Assembly: GCF_011806575.1 (NCBI RefSeq)
Contig: NZ_JAATOO010000016.1
Location: 46,986-110,985 of the forward strand
Length of the DNA stretch: 64,000 nt
Reading direction: 5' to 3'
Origin: Vibrio hepatarius
GTDB lineage: Bacteria > Pseudomonadota > Gammaproteobacteria > Enterobacterales > Vibrionaceae
Shown here: in pieces, positions 28,269 through 37,928 of the stretch
Position numbering within the stretch: position 1 is the first letter of the stretch
Layout: the number at the start of each line of letters is the position of its first letter
The notes under the pieces: model-generated
Told to the model about the DNA's origin: nothing
Database searches by the model: none
Seen by the model: only the letters and a program-made list of their open reading frames with translations
Position numbers and translations under genes: made by a program

Positions 28269-28913
28269 ATGAAGAGTAACTATACAAGAACCATCCATTT
28301 CTTATGCGAAGATAAATCTTTGCGTCACCCTTTGGTTGAACAGATCGAACGACAAATGGGGATAGAGATTCCTTATTTAGAACCTGCCGAACTCATGCTG
28401 GCGCTCCAACGCAACAAACATCGTATTTTAATGATAGACCACCACAACTACTCGCAATTACATAGCCAAGTCCGTAACCTCCCCCTTGCCAACAAAGTGT
28501 TTGAAACCATCATTATCAATGTTGCACGCCGACTGACGACCGACGAAATTCTAAGTTTTGGACATTTAAAAGGATTGTTCTATGAACAAGACACGATTGA
28601 AGATATTGCCAAAGGGTGTTGTGAAATCATCAATGGTGAAAACTGGTTACCGAGAAAAATCATGGCACAGTTGCTGTACCACTACCGCACCGTGGTAGAA
28701 AGCCAGTCGACGCCAGCCACGGTGAATCTCACCACAAGAGAAATTCATATTTTACGTAGTTTGATGACTGGCGCTTCCAATAGCCAAATCGCCGAAGAGC
28801 AGTTCATCAGCGAGTTCACGGTGAAATCACATTTGTACCAAATCTTCAAGAAGTTATGTGTAAAAAATCGAGTTCAAGCAACCGCTTGGGCGAAACAGCA
28901 CTTATTGTCTTAA
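28269..28913 (+). CDS. qstR: LuxR-family competence/T6SS regulator QstR
   Basis: 214 aa from ATG at 28269, which has AGGGA 8 nt upstream; an ATG at 28245 in frame lacks a site. The N-terminal half is receiver-like and the C-terminal LuxR/FixJ helix-turn-helix covers about 152-214 (NLTTREIHILRSLMTGASNSQIAEE, given in part). It belongs to the VpsT/CsgD group; at W126-R129 it reads WLPR where c-di-GMP-binding VpsT has W-F/L/M-T/S-R. Placement between ssb and galU is that of V. cholerae qstR, the regulator that with quorum sensing and TfoX turns on late competence and type VI secretion genes. Confidence 0.88.
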   Translation: MKSNYTRTIHFLCEDKSLRHPLVEQIERQMGIEIPYLEPAELMLALQRNKHRILMIDHHNYSQLHSQVRNLPLANKVFETIIINVARRLTTDEILSFGHLKGLFYEQDTIEDIAKGCCEIINGENWLPRKIMAQLLYHYRTVVESQSTPATVNLTTREIHILRSLMTGASNSQIAEEQFISEFTVKSHLYQIFKKLCVKNRVQATAWAKQHLLS

Positions 28914-29032
28914 ATTTATTACGCCCGTATAAATATTGAACTTTAGGTGGACAGATTCATTACGAATTCATCTAAAGCATGGTATGGTCGGCGCAGTAAA
29001 ATTATGGATAAAAAATATAGGGCTTTTACAAC

Positions 29033-29905
29033 ATGATTAAGAAGTGTCTTTTCCCCGCAGCTGGCTACGGTACACGTTTCTTACCTGCTACCAAATCAAT
29101 GCCAAAAGAGATGATGCCAGTGGTCAACAAACCATTGATCGAATACGGCGTTGAAGAAGCGATCCAAGCAGGCATGGACGGTATGTGTATTGTGACGGGT
29201 CGTGGCAAACACTCGATCATGGACCACTTCGACAAAAACTACGAACTGGAACACCAAATCAGCGGCACCAATAAAGAAGAACTGTTGGTGGATATTCGCG
29301 ACATCATCGAAAGTGCTAACTTCACTTACATTCGTCAGCGCGAAATGAAAGGTCTGGGCCATGCGATCTTAACCGGCCGTGAGCTAGTCGGTGACGAACC
29401 GTTTGCGGTCGTGCTAGCAGACGACTTATGTGTCAATGAACAAGAAGGCGTTCTGGCACAAATGGTAGCGCTATTTAAGCAGTTCCGTTGTTCAATCGTT
29501 GCGGTACAAGAAGTCCCTGAAGACGAAACGCACAAGTACGGTGTGATCTCTGGCGAAATGATCAAAGACGATATCTTCCGCGTTGACGACATGGTAGAGA
29601 AACCAGAAAAAGGGACTGCGCCAAGCAACCTAGCGATCATCGGTCGCTACATCCTGACGCCTGATATCTTTGAGCTGATTGAAAACACCGAGCCGGGTAA
29701 AGGCGGTGAGATTCAAATCACTGACGCTCTCTTGAAGCAAGCTAAAGCAGGCTGCGTTCTTGCGTACAAGTTTAAAGGTAAACGCTTTGACTGCGGTAGC
29801 GTTGAGGGTTACATCGAAGCAACTAACTACTGCTTTGAAAACGTCTACCTAAAAGACAGCAAGACATCAGAACTGGGCAAGCAGGCAACCACCAAAGAAG
29901 TGTAA
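29033..29905 (+). CDS. galU: UTP-glucose-1-phosphate uridylyltransferase
   Basis: 290 aa, usual length. Makes UDP-glucose from UTP and glucose-1-phosphate for lipopolysaccharide, capsule/exopolysaccharide and galactose metabolism. The nucleotidyltransferase motif is GYGTRFLPATK at 11-21 with PKEMMP following; VEKP and FDCGS are further active-site segments. The 119 bp upstream contains no other gene. Followed by an intrinsic terminator. Confidence 0.98.
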   Translation: MIKKCLFPAAGYGTRFLPATKSMPKEMMPVVNKPLIEYGVEEAIQAGMDGMCIVTGRGKHSIMDHFDKNYELEHQISGTNKEELLVDIRDIIESANFTYIRQREMKGLGHAILTGRELVGDEPFAVVLADDLCVNEQEGVLAQMVALFKQFRCSIVAVQEVPEDETHKYGVISGEMIKDDIFRVDDMVEKPEKGTAPSNLAIIGRYILTPDIFELIENTEPGKGGEIQITDALLKQAKAGCVLAYKFKGKRFDCGSVEGYIEATNYCFENVYLKDSKTSELGKQATTKEV

Positions 29906-29926
29906 TCTTCTGTCCCACCCGATTAG

Positions 29927-29956
29927 AAAAGGCCGCTCATAACGCGGCCTTTTTTT
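29927..29956 (+). terminator. Intrinsic terminator after galU
   Basis: Arms AAAAGGCCGC and GCGGCCTTTT with a 7-nt loop and six or more Ts. It overlaps by one base the LexA box that follows. Confidence 0.93.
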
Positions 29957-29975
29957 ACTGTTTTTTTATCCAGTA
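29956..29975 (+). promoter_or_regulatory. LexA (SOS) box upstream of uvrA
   Basis: TACTGTTTTTTTATCCAGTA matches the enterobacterial SOS consensus in both TACTG and CAGTA outer halves with the required CTG-N10-CAG spacing. It lies 66-85 nt before the uvrA start, as expected for a DNA-damage-inducible uvrA. Confidence 0.85.
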
Positions 29976-30040
29976 TTTGTTTGAACATTTCTCACACTAT
30001 GTAATACTTAGCCCACTTGTTTTTACAGTGAGCGATAATA

Positions 30041-32863
30041 ATGGATAAGATTGAAGTTCGCGGTGCCCGCACACATAACCTCAAAAACATTAACCTGACC
30101 ATCCCTAGAGATAAGCTAATTGTTATCACCGGTTTATCGGGTTCTGGTAAGTCTTCTCTAGCATTTGATACTTTGTATGCGGAAGGTCAGCGCCGTTATG
30201 TTGAATCCTTATCGGCTTACGCTCGCCAGTTCTTATCTTTAATGGAAAAGCCAGACGTCGACCATATCGAAGGTCTGTCGCCCGCGATTTCTATCGAGCA
30301 AAAATCCACATCGCATAACCCACGCTCTACCGTCGGCACCATCACTGAAGTTTACGATTATTTGCGACTACTCTACGCTCGCGTCGGTGAACCACGTTGT
30401 CCTGAGCACAAAGTTCCTTTGGCAGCGCAAACCATTTCCCAGATGGTAGACAAAGTATTGGAAATGCCGGAAGGATCGAAAATGATGCTACTGGCTCCGA
30501 TCGTGAAAGAGCGTAAAGGCGAGCACGTAAAAACACTCGAGAACTTAGCCGCACAGGGTTTCATTCGCGCGCGTATCGACGGCGAAACCTGTGACTTATC
30601 CGATCCACCGACCTTAGAACTGCATAAAAAACACACCATCGAAGTGGTGGTAGACCGATTCAAAGTGCGCAGTGATTTACAACAACGCCTAGCGGAATCG
30701 TTTGAAACCACGCTTGAATTGTCAGGCGGGATTGCGGTTGTCGCGCCAATGGACGGAGACGGCGACGAAGTTGTCTTTTCGGCAAACTTCGCTTGTCCAC
30801 ACTGTGGTTACAGCATGCAGGAATTAGAGCCTCGCCTATTCTCATTCAACAACCCTGCAGGCGCGTGTCATACCTGTGATGGTTTAGGTGTGCAGCAGTA
30901 CTTCGACCCAGCGCGAGTGATCGTCGATGAATCATTAAGTTTGGCACAAGGCGCGATCCGAGGCTGGGATCAAAAGAACTATTACTACTTCCAAATGCTC
31001 ACTTCATTGTCTGAGCATTACGGTTTCGACCTGCACGCACCGTTCAAGTCACTACCAAAGAAAATTCGCGATGTCATTCTGACCGGCTCAGGTCGTACCG
31101 AAGTTGAGTTTAAATACATCAATGACCGCGGTGATATTCGTGTTAAACGCCATCCGTTTGAAGGTATTCTCAACACCCTAGAAAGACGCTACCGCGATAC
31201 CGAATCTAACTCGGTACGCGAGGAACTGGCGAAGTACATCTCAACCAAAACTTGTGGCAGCTGCGATGGCAGTCGCTTGCGCTTGGAAGCACGTAACGTA
31301 TTTATCGGCGACACCACACTGCCGGAAATCGTCGAGTTAAGTATCGCAGACGCACTGGGCTTTTTCGCTTCACTTTCCCTTGAAGGACAACGCGCCCAGA
31401 TCGCTGAAAAAGTGATGAAAGAGATCAACGACCGTTTGCAGTTTTTGGTCAACGTAGGTCTTAACTACCTCAATTTGTCGCGCAGTGCTGAGACCCTTTC
31501 TGGTGGTGAAGCGCAGCGTATTCGTCTTGCCAGCCAAATCGGTGCTGGTTTAGTAGGCGTAATGTACGTTCTCGATGAGCCGTCGATTGGCCTTCACCAA
31601 CGTGACAACGAACGTTTGCTGAAAACGCTTACCCACCTGCGTGACTTAGGCAATACCGTCTTGGTGGTAGAGCACGACGAAGACGCGATTCGCATCGCAG
31701 ACCACGTGATCGATATTGGTCCGGGCGCAGGGGTACACGGCGGTAGTGTTGTGGCTGAAGGGACGATGGAAGAAATCGTCGCCAATCCAGATTCGTTGAC
31801 GGGGCAATACCTGAGCGGCAAGAAAGAAATTTCCGTACCGGTTGAACGTACACCAATGGACCCGAAAAAAGTGGTCGAATTGATTGGTGCGTCGGGCAAC
31901 AACCTTAAAGATGTACACCTAAAACTGCCCGTTGGACTATTTAGCTGTATTACTGGCGTATCTGGTTCAGGCAAATCAACGCTGATCAACGATACGTTCT
32001 TTAAGATCGCCCATACTCAGCTTAACGGTGCGACCACGGCCACACCGTCGCCGTACAAAAAGATCAAAGGATTAGAGCACTTCGATAAAGTGATCGATAT
32101 CGACCAAAGCCCGATTGGACGTACACCTCGCTCCAACCCAGCAACCTATACCGGAATTTTTACACCGATCCGTGAACTGTTTGCGGGTACCCAGGAATCT
32201 CGTTCACGTGGTTATAAACCAGGTCGTTTCAGCTTTAACGTGCGTGGTGGTCGCTGTGAAGCGTGTCAGGGTGACGGGGTGATCAAAGTCGAGATGCACT
32301 TCTTACCAGATGTGTATGTTCCTTGTGATGTGTGTAAAGGTAAGCGCTACAACCGCGAGACCTTAGAAGTCCGTTATAAAGGTAAAACCATTGATGAAGT
32401 ACTGGAAATGACGGTTGAAGACGCACGTCAGTTCTTTGATCCTGTTCCGGTAATCGCGCGAAAACTGCAAACCTTAATGGATGTGGGGTTGTCTTATATT
32501 CGTCTCGGCCAAGCAGCAACGACGCTTTCAGGTGGTGAAGCACAGCGGGTGAAACTGGCTCGTGAACTGTCGAAACGCGATACCGGTAAAACGCTGTACA
32601 TCTTAGATGAACCAACCACGGGACTGCACTTCCACGATATCCAACAACTACTGACGGTACTGCACCGATTACGCGACCACGGTAATACCGTTGTGGTGAT
32701 CGAACACAACCTTGATGTGATTAAAACCGCGGACTGGATTGTCGATTTGGGACCGGAAGGCGGTCAAGGCGGAGGTGAGATCATCGCGGAGGGTACACCA
32801 GAAGATGTGTCATTGGTCGAAGGTTCGCATACCGCCCGTTTCCTTAAGCCTATGTTAAAATAG
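30041..32863 (+). CDS. uvrA: Excinuclease ABC subunit A
   Basis: 940 aa damage-recognition ATPase of nucleotide excision repair. Two ABC modules: Walker [10 protein letters not shown] near residue 31 and GVSGSGKST near 640, each with its LSGGEAQR signature. Zinc-finger cysteines are visible in CPHC/CHTC near 253-280 and CEAC/CDVC near 740-765. Preceded by a LexA box and followed by a strong terminator. Confidence 0.98.
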   Translation: MDKIEVRGARTHNLKNINLTIPRDKLIVITGLSGSGKSSLAFDTLYAEGQRRYVESLSAYARQFLSLMEKPDVDHIEGLSPAISIEQKSTSHNPRSTVGTITEVYDYLRLLYARVGEPRCPEHKVPLAAQTISQMVDKVLEMPEGSKMMLLAPIVKERKGEHVKTLENLAAQGFIRARIDGETCDLSDPPTLELHKKHTIEVVVDRFKVRSDLQQRLAESFETTLELSGGIAVVAPMDGDGDEVVFSANFACPHCGYSMQELEPRLFSFNNPAGACHTCDGLGVQQYFDPARVIVDESLSLAQGAIRGWDQKNYYYFQMLTSLSEHYGFDLHAPFKSLPKKIRDVILTGSGRTEVEFKYINDRGDIRVKRHPFEGILNTLERRYRDTESNSVREELAKYISTKTCGSCDGSRLRLEARNVFIGDTTLPEIVELSIADALGFFASLSLEGQRAQIAEKVMKEINDRLQFLVNVGLNYLNLSRSAETLSGGEAQRIRLASQIGAGLVGVMYVLDEPSIGLHQRDNERLLKTLTHLRDLGNTVLVVEHDEDAIRIADHVIDIGPGAGVHGGSVVAEGTMEEIVANPDSLTGQYLSGKKEISVPVERTPMDPKKVVELIGASGNNLKDVHLKLPVGLFSCITGVSGSGKSTLINDTFFKIAHTQLNGATTATPSPYKKIKGLEHFDKVIDIDQSPIGRTPRSNPATYTGIFTPIRELFAGTQESRSRGYKPGRFSFNVRGGRCEACQGDGVIKVEMHFLPDVYVPCDVCKGKRYNRETLEVRYKGKTIDEVLEMTVEDARQFFDPVPVIARKLQTLMDVGLSYIRLGQAATTLSGGEAQRVKLARELSKRDTGKTLYILDEPTTGLHFHDIQQLLTVLHRLRDHGNTVVVIEHNLDVIKTADWIVDLGPEGGQGGGEIIAEGTPEDVSLVEGSHTARFLKPMLK

Positions 32864-32882
32864 CAAATAGTTGTAAAGTATC

Positions 32883-32916
32883 CAGACCAGTGCGATTTCC
32901 CACTGGTCTGTTTTTT
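32883..32916 (+). terminator. Intrinsic terminator after uvrA
   Basis: Arms CAGACCAGTG and CACTGGTCTG, 8-nt loop, then TTTTTT. It lies only 14 bp before the next start codon, so the following gene must be transcribed by read-through or from a promoter within or beside it. Confidence 0.92.
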
Positions 32917-32930
32917 AGGATTGTTGAACT

Positions 32931-34700
32931 ATGGCTACCACGCATGTTGCAGGCACCAGACTCGCACTTCAGGCTCCCAAACTGCCCTTAATCAAACCCT
33001 TTTTGATTTCATTGGGCGCAGTATTTGTCCTTGCGATGCATTTCTTTATGCCAAACCCGGGCGGCTCTGGACTGGCGCTATCGTTCAACCCAACGACTTG
33101 GCTAGTAGTAAGCATTTCCGTTGCTATTGGTTTGTATCAGATCGGCACTCACGGCCAACTACGCTACAACAAACTGACGATCGGCTTTTTCCTCAGTTGT
33201 ATTATCATCACCATACCGGTGCTTTATCCTAAATCCGATATCACGCTCACTTTAGGAAAGCTCGTAGGTTTGTGGGCGGGTTATTTCTTGTTTGTCGTTT
33301 TGCAACAATTCAGATTCAGCAATAAACAGAAGCAACGCCTACTTTGGTTTATCGTTATCGCGGTATTTATCGAAGCCGTGATTGGTTGGTTGCAATACCT
33401 GTGGCTCGAACCAGGCAACCCATTTGGCTACGACACCATTAAGAACAGACCTTACGGCATCTTCCAACAACCCAACGTCATGGCAAGTTTCTTAGCTACT
33501 GGGCTGGCGATCTCGGGTTACTTGTTGACTCGTCAACCGATCAAATACGACTCTAAGATCAGCGACGTTGCGTTGTTGTACCTCGTGCCATTAGCCACTG
33601 TGCCACTGTTGGTCGTGTTAGCATCACGCACGGGTTGGCTCAGTGCAGTATTAGTAGTTACATTTACGCTGCCTTATTTGTTCCGCTTTGCCAGCAAAAA
33701 GCGTTTTTGGGGCTGGTTAGCGTCCGTATTGATCGGCTTGGCGCTCGGCTTCGCTCCTTTACTTACTAACAATTCCGCAAACACATTGGCCGAGCAGAAA
33801 GTGCACCTTGATAGCCCAAGGCAGTATACCTTCCCACAAGCACTCGATATGTTGATCGAGAAGCCTTTTACCGGTTACGGCTATGGCAAGTTTGAGCCTG
33901 AATACATTGTCTATACTGCGCGACAACATCAGCTTAATCCGAATTATCAACCGGGCTTAGCGTCGATGGACCACCCACATAATGAGTTGCTTTATTGGGG
34001 GGTAGAAGGTGGCTTGCTACCGTTACTTGGTATTCTTATCGCGGCAATATTGGTTTTATATCGCATCTATCAAACTAAGAAAGGGACGCGTCTTGCGCTG
34101 TTTGCGTTATTCATCCCTATCGTGCTGCACTCTCAGTTGGAATACCCATTCTACCATTCGGCGATTCACTGGATTACATTTATTGTGCTGCTTTATTGGG
34201 TCGACCAACGCGCTAACCGCAATAAATCATTCGAGATTAGTTTTATTTCTCAAACCGCTTTGCGGGTGCTGAGTTTAGTTATCCCAATTTTAACCAGCTT
34301 TTACATGCTCAGTACGCTACACACCAACTACGTACTGACACAGTTTGAGCGCTCGAATCCAAAAAATCCTGAGTTGCTCGATCAGGTCAGTAATCCTGTA
34401 GTTTGGCAAGACCGCTACAATTGGGATATCTACAGCACTTTCCTTAATATTGGTCTCTATAGTCAGGATGAACAATACATTCAGCCCTACATTGACTGGT
34501 CGCTAGAAATCATCAAGGACAAGCCTCGCCCAGCCTTTTACAGCAACCTGATCTTGGCGTACCAAGGACTTGGTGAAACAGAGAAAGCAGAGCAAATCCG
34601 CAGCGAAGCACAGTTCTTGTTCCCGAAACAAGACTTCACCCAAGTACAATACATCCCACCAACAACCGATGCGTTGAAAGCGGAAAACGAAAAGCAGTAG
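32931..34700 (+). CDS. pglL: PglL-type O-oligosaccharyltransferase (Wzy_C family)
   Basis: 589 aa with about 11-13 transmembrane segments and a soluble C-terminal tail. The Wzy_C signature is present: GYGYGKFEP near residue 318 and the catalytic-region histidines in DHPHNELLYWGVEGG near 345-358. Vibrio members with this placement next to uvrA have been described as PglL enzymes that transfer a lipid-linked oligosaccharide en bloc onto serine of periplasmic proteins such as pilins; O-antigen ligase is the main alternative, but WaaL usually sits in the LPS core cluster, which is not here. The C-terminal ~150 residues contain a helical repeat-like segment. Confidence 0.8.
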   Translation: MATTHVAGTRLALQAPKLPLIKPFLISLGAVFVLAMHFFMPNPGGSGLALSFNPTTWLVVSISVAIGLYQIGTHGQLRYNKLTIGFFLSCIIITIPVLYPKSDITLTLGKLVGLWAGYFLFVVLQQFRFSNKQKQRLLWFIVIAVFIEAVIGWLQYLWLEPGNPFGYDTIKNRPYGIFQQPNVMASFLATGLAISGYLLTRQPIKYDSKISDVALLYLVPLATVPLLVVLASRTGWLSAVLVVTFTLPYLFRFASKKRFWGWLASVLIGLALGFAPLLTNNSANTLAEQKVHLDSPRQYTFPQALDMLIEKPFTGYGYGKFEPEYIVYTARQHQLNPNYQPGLASMDHPHNELLYWGVEGGLLPLLGILIAAILVLYRIYQTKKGTRLALFALFIPIVLHSQLEYPFYHSAIHWITFIVLLYWVDQRANRNKSFEISFISQTALRVLSLVIPILTSFYMLSTLHTNYVLTQFERSNPKNPELLDQVSNPVVWQDRYNWDIYSTFLNIGLYSQDEQYIQPYIDWSLEIIKDKPRPAFYSNLILAYQGLGETEKAEQIRSEAQFLFPKQDFTQVQYIPPTTDALKAENEKQ

Positions 34701-34724
34701 TTTTTTCCGCTTTAGCACTTAAAC

Positions 34725-34753
34725 AAAAAGGCGACTCCATGAGTCGCCTTTTT
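34725..34753. terminator. Bidirectional terminator between pglL and aminotransferase genes
   Basis: Arms AAAAAGGCGACTC and GAGTCGCCTTTTT around CAT; serves both convergent genes. Confidence 0.93.
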
Positions 34754-34771
34754 CGTTGTTTTACTGAACAA

Positions 34772-35893
34772 TTATTGTGTCAGAGACTCTTCGAGCGCAC
34801 GTAAGCACAGCGCTACATTTTCCGGACGCGCCGCGTAGCCCATCAAACCAATACGCCAAGCTTTACCAGCCAAGGCACCTAAACCAGCTCCGATTTCTAA
34901 GTTGTAGGTATTCAACAAGTGGTTACGTACCTTAGCTTCATCGATACCTTCGGGAACATAAATCGCGTTCAACTGTGGTAAACGAGACTCCTCATCTACG
35001 ACAAACTTAAAGCCTAGTTTATCCAAACCCGCTTTCAGTTTATTGTGCATTTCACGATGACGTTGCCACGCATTTTCCAAGCCTTCGTTTTTCAGGATCA
35101 GTAACGCTTCATGCAAAGCATACAGGCTATTCACTGGTGCAGTATGGTGGTAACTACGCTTACCTTCGCCGCTCCAGTAGCCTAATACTAAACTTTGGTC
35201 TAAGAACCAACTTTGCACTGGTGTGCTGCGTGACTGAATTTTTTCAATCGCCGCTGGAGATAGAGTTACAGGTGATAGGCCTGGCACGCAAGAGAGACAT
35301 TTCTGGCTACCAGAGTACACTGCATCAAGTTGCCATTCGTCGACTTTAAGCGGAACGCCACCAAGAGATGTCACTGCATCGACAATCGTCAATACACCGT
35401 GTTGTTTTGCCAGTTTTCCTAGCGCTTCTGCGTCACTGCACGCACCGGTTGAGGTCTCAGCGTGAACAAACGCCAAGATCTTCGCATCTGGGTTTTCTTT
35501 AAGTGCTTGATCTACCTTATCGACAGAGACAGGTTTACCCCATTCATCGTCAACTAAAACAGCAACGCCACCAGCACGCACTACGTTTTCACGCATACGT
35601 TCGCCAAATACACCGTTACGGCAGACGATAACTTTTTCGCCCGGCTCAATCAGGTTAACAAAACAGGTTTCCATACCCGCACTCCCCGGTGCAGATACCG
35701 CAATAGTAAACTCGTTTTCGGTTTGGAACGCATACTTCAGCAGTTGCTTCAACTCATCCATCATCTGGATAAACAACGGGTCTAGGTGACCGACAGTTGG
35801 GCGACTTAAAGCTTGTAGAACTTGAGGGGAAATATCCGAAGGTCCAGGCCCCATAAGAGTACGATGAGGGGGGATGAAACTTTGAATCGTCAT
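34772..35893 (-). CDS. Class V aminotransferase (alanine-glyoxylate / serine-pyruvate type)
   Basis: 373 aa PLP enzyme of the alanine-glyoxylate/serine-glyoxylate aminotransferase group. The PLP lysine is K198 in GSQKCLS, with SAPGSAGMET (phosphate-binding loop) near 66-75 and DAVTSLGG near 172. Substrate cannot be fixed from sequence. It is divergent from lysC. No clear operator was found in the first 150 bp upstream. Confidence 0.9.
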   Translation of the reverse strand: MTIQSFIPPHRTLMGPGPSDISPQVLQALSRPTVGHLDPLFIQMMDELKQLLKYAFQTENEFTIAVSAPGSAGMETCFVNLIEPGEKVIVCRNGVFGERMRENVVRAGGVAVLVDDEWGKPVSVDKVDQALKENPDAKILAFVHAETSTGACSDAEALGKLAKQHGVLTIVDAVTSLGGVPLKVDEWQLDAVYSGSQKCLSCVPGLSPVTLSPAAIEKIQSRSTPVQSWFLDQSLVLGYWSGEGKRSYHHTAPVNSLYALHEALLILKNEGLENAWQRHREMHNKLKAGLDKLGFKFVVDEESRLPQLNAIYVPEGIDEAKVRNHLLNTYNLEIGAGLGALAGKAWRIGLMGYAARPENVALCLRALEESLTQ

Positions 35894-36055
35894 TGGCTTC
35901 TCCTTGAAATGTAGGCTGTCTTTCTTGTAGTTATATCGATTTCATATCCCACCTTAATCGAAATATCCAAAAGCAGCAATTATTCCTAGGTATAGGGCGA
36001 GAACTGGGTGTCACCAGTTTGTTATTTAAAAATGTAATTCAGTTACAAATTATCG

Positions 36056-36084
36056 TTGACAAGCGAAGTATAAAAACGTTCAAT
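36056..36084 (+). promoter_or_regulatory. Candidate lysC promoter
   Basis: Perfect -35 TTGACA (36056-36061), 17-nt spacer, and -10 TTCAAT (36079-36084). Start would be near 36091, about 70 nt before the lysine riboswitch aptamer. The 36095-36115 segment can form a small GGTGG/CCACC hairpin at the 5' end of the leader. Confidence 0.55.
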
Positions 36085-36163
36085 GCAAGCAGGTGGTGAA
36101 TTTTTATGCCACCGAGACCAGCTTAACGGGATAGATATCCAGAGTTGGTTGCAATGCTTTTTG

Positions 36164-36331
36164 CAGAAGAGGAGCACTACCCAGGTAGGTAAATTGTGGA
36201 GCCGCAACTCCGAGACAGTTTGCTAAGGGGGAGTAGTGCCGAGGTAGGTCAAGATTGTGGTTTTGATCTGTCGGTTGACTTGGGTTGAGTCCCATCAACT
36301 GTCATCAGCGCTGACTGATGATGAGCTTCTG
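36164..36331 (+). promoter_or_regulatory. Lysine riboswitch (L box) upstream of lysC
   Basis: 168-nt aptamer. P1 is closed by CAGAAG (36164-36169) and CTTCTG (36326-36331). Conserved lysine-element segments follow in order: AGAAGAGG, AGGTAGG, the GGGGGAGTAGTGCCGAGG core and CTGTCGG. No strong terminator with a T-run follows; about 170 nt separate it from the GTG start, so translational control and/or mRNA cleavage, as in E. coli lysC, is more likely than attenuation. Confidence 0.92.
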
Positions 36332-36499
36332 AGGTATACCTTACAAATATAAACCTCGCTATACGCTCATTTTCTCTTCAAATACAGATTTGTATTACCG
36401 CAAAACATCGGATGTTGGATTCAGCCAATTACTAAATATCTTCATATTTGAATTGGTATTCCTAACTAGTCATTTTCAGGAAGTCGTGGGAGAAATGCC

Positions 36500-37852
36500 G
36501 TGAGCAATTTTAATGTTGCTAAATTTGGTGGAACGAGTGTCGCTAACTTTGAAGCAATGAGCCGCTGTGCAGCGATCATTGAATCAAATCCAAACACAAA
36601 ACTTGTCGTAAGCAGCGCGTGTTCAGGTGTCACCAACCTATTAGTCGAGTTGGCTAATGGCGTTCAGGATCAAGAACATCGCAGTGAAATTTTAAAACAA
36701 CTCGCCGAGATCCATGACTCGATTTTAAATCAGCTCAACGATCCAACTCAGACCGCGAGTGATGTCTACAGTATTATCGATACCGTCACTAGCTTAGCGG
36801 AAGCAGCGTCCATTCAAGCGAGTAACAAACTGACCGACCACCTTGTGGCTTGTGGTGAGTTAATGTCGACTTTCATCCTCACTCAATTGATGAAAGAGCG
36901 CGGCATCAATGCGGTTCGTTTTGATATCCGCGATGTACTGCGTACCGACAACAATTTTGGTAAAGGCGAGCCTGAAGTAGAAACCATCGCGCAACTGGCG
37001 CAGCAATCGCTTGTACCTTTGTGTCACGAACACGTTGTGGTGACTCAAGGCTTTATTGGCTCAGACGAAGAAGGCAATACCACCACTCTTGGTCGAGGCG
37101 GCAGTGACTACAGCGCAGCACTCATCGCGGAAGCGGTAAAAGCGGCAGGCTTAGAGATCTGGACTGACGTACCAGGTATCTACACCACAGACCCACGTAT
37201 CGCAGCGAAAGCATCGCCTATTCCAGAGATCAGCTTCAGTGAAGCATCAGAAATGGCGAACTTCGGCGCGAAAATTCTCCACCCTTCAACGCTGGTCCCG
37301 GCACTACGCCACGATATTCCCGTATTTGTCGGCTCATCGAAAGAGCCAGAGAAAGGCGGTACATGGATACGCCATAAAGTTGAAAGTTCACCACTGTTCC
37401 GCGCGTTAGCGCTACGTTGCAACCAAACCATGGTGACTCTACGCAGTGCAAAAATGTTCCACGCTTACGGCTTCTTGGCCAAAGTGTTTGAGATCTTGGC
37501 GAAACACAAAGTCTCAGTCGATTTGATCACCACGTCGGAAATCAGCGTCTCGTTAACCTTGGACCAAACTGATACCTCGGGCGGCGCACCGCAACTCCCA
37601 GAAGCCGCTCGTCTTGAGTTAGAAGAGTTATGTACGGTAGAAGTTGAGCATAACTTGTGTCTGGTGGCGCTAATCGGTAACAACATGAGTGAGAGCAAAG
37701 GTTACGCTAAGCAAGTGTTCGGCACGTTGGAAGACTTTAACCTGCGAATGATCTGTTACGGCGCGAGCCCACACAACTTGTGTTTCCTAGTGCATGAGTC
37801 GGTATCGAAACTGGCAATTCAGAAACTGCATACCGAGCTGTTTGAAGGCTAA
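36500..37852 (+). CDS. lysC: Lysine-sensitive aspartokinase III
   Basis: 450 aa monofunctional aspartate kinase, first step of the lysine/threonine/methionine/diaminopimelate pathway. Kinase motif VAKFGGTS near residues 6-13; C-terminal ACT domains (FLAKVFEILAKHKVSVDLIT) give feedback inhibition by lysine. Start is GTG at 36500 with GGGAGA upstream; an ATG at 36495 reads ATG-CCG-TGA and stops inside the start, so it cannot be the gene start. Controlled by the lysine riboswitch. Confidence 0.96.
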   Translation: MSNFNVAKFGGTSVANFEAMSRCAAIIESNPNTKLVVSSACSGVTNLLVELANGVQDQEHRSEILKQLAEIHDSILNQLNDPTQTASDVYSIIDTVTSLAEAASIQASNKLTDHLVACGELMSTFILTQLMKERGINAVRFDIRDVLRTDNNFGKGEPEVETIAQLAQQSLVPLCHEHVVVTQGFIGSDEEGNTTTLGRGGSDYSAALIAEAVKAAGLEIWTDVPGIYTTDPRIAAKASPIPEISFSEASEMANFGAKILHPSTLVPALRHDIPVFVGSSKEPEKGGTWIRHKVESSPLFRALALRCNQTMVTLRSAKMFHAYGFLAKVFEILAKHKVSVDLITTSEISVSLTLDQTDTSGGAPQLPEAARLELEELCTVEVEHNLCLVALIGNNMSESKGYAKQVFGTLEDFNLRMICYGASPHNLCFLVHESVSKLAIQKLHTELFEG

Positions 37853-37869
37853 TTTCGGCCTCAAAACAA

Positions 37870-37900
37870 AAAAGGTTGGCGCTTAGCCAACCTTTTCTTT
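37870..37900 (+). terminator. Intrinsic terminator after lysC
   Basis: Arms AAAAGGTTGGC and GCCAACCTTTT, 5-nt loop, then TCTTTT. Also usable by the convergent pmbA. Confidence 0.9.
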
Positions 37901-37928
37901 TAATGATACTTAACCAGCACTGTGAATG

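Noticed and set aside
30018..30030. Second LexA-like box CTTGTTTTTACAG before uvrA
   Set aside because: The spacing is 13 nt rather than 16 and the left half is CTTG, not CTGT.
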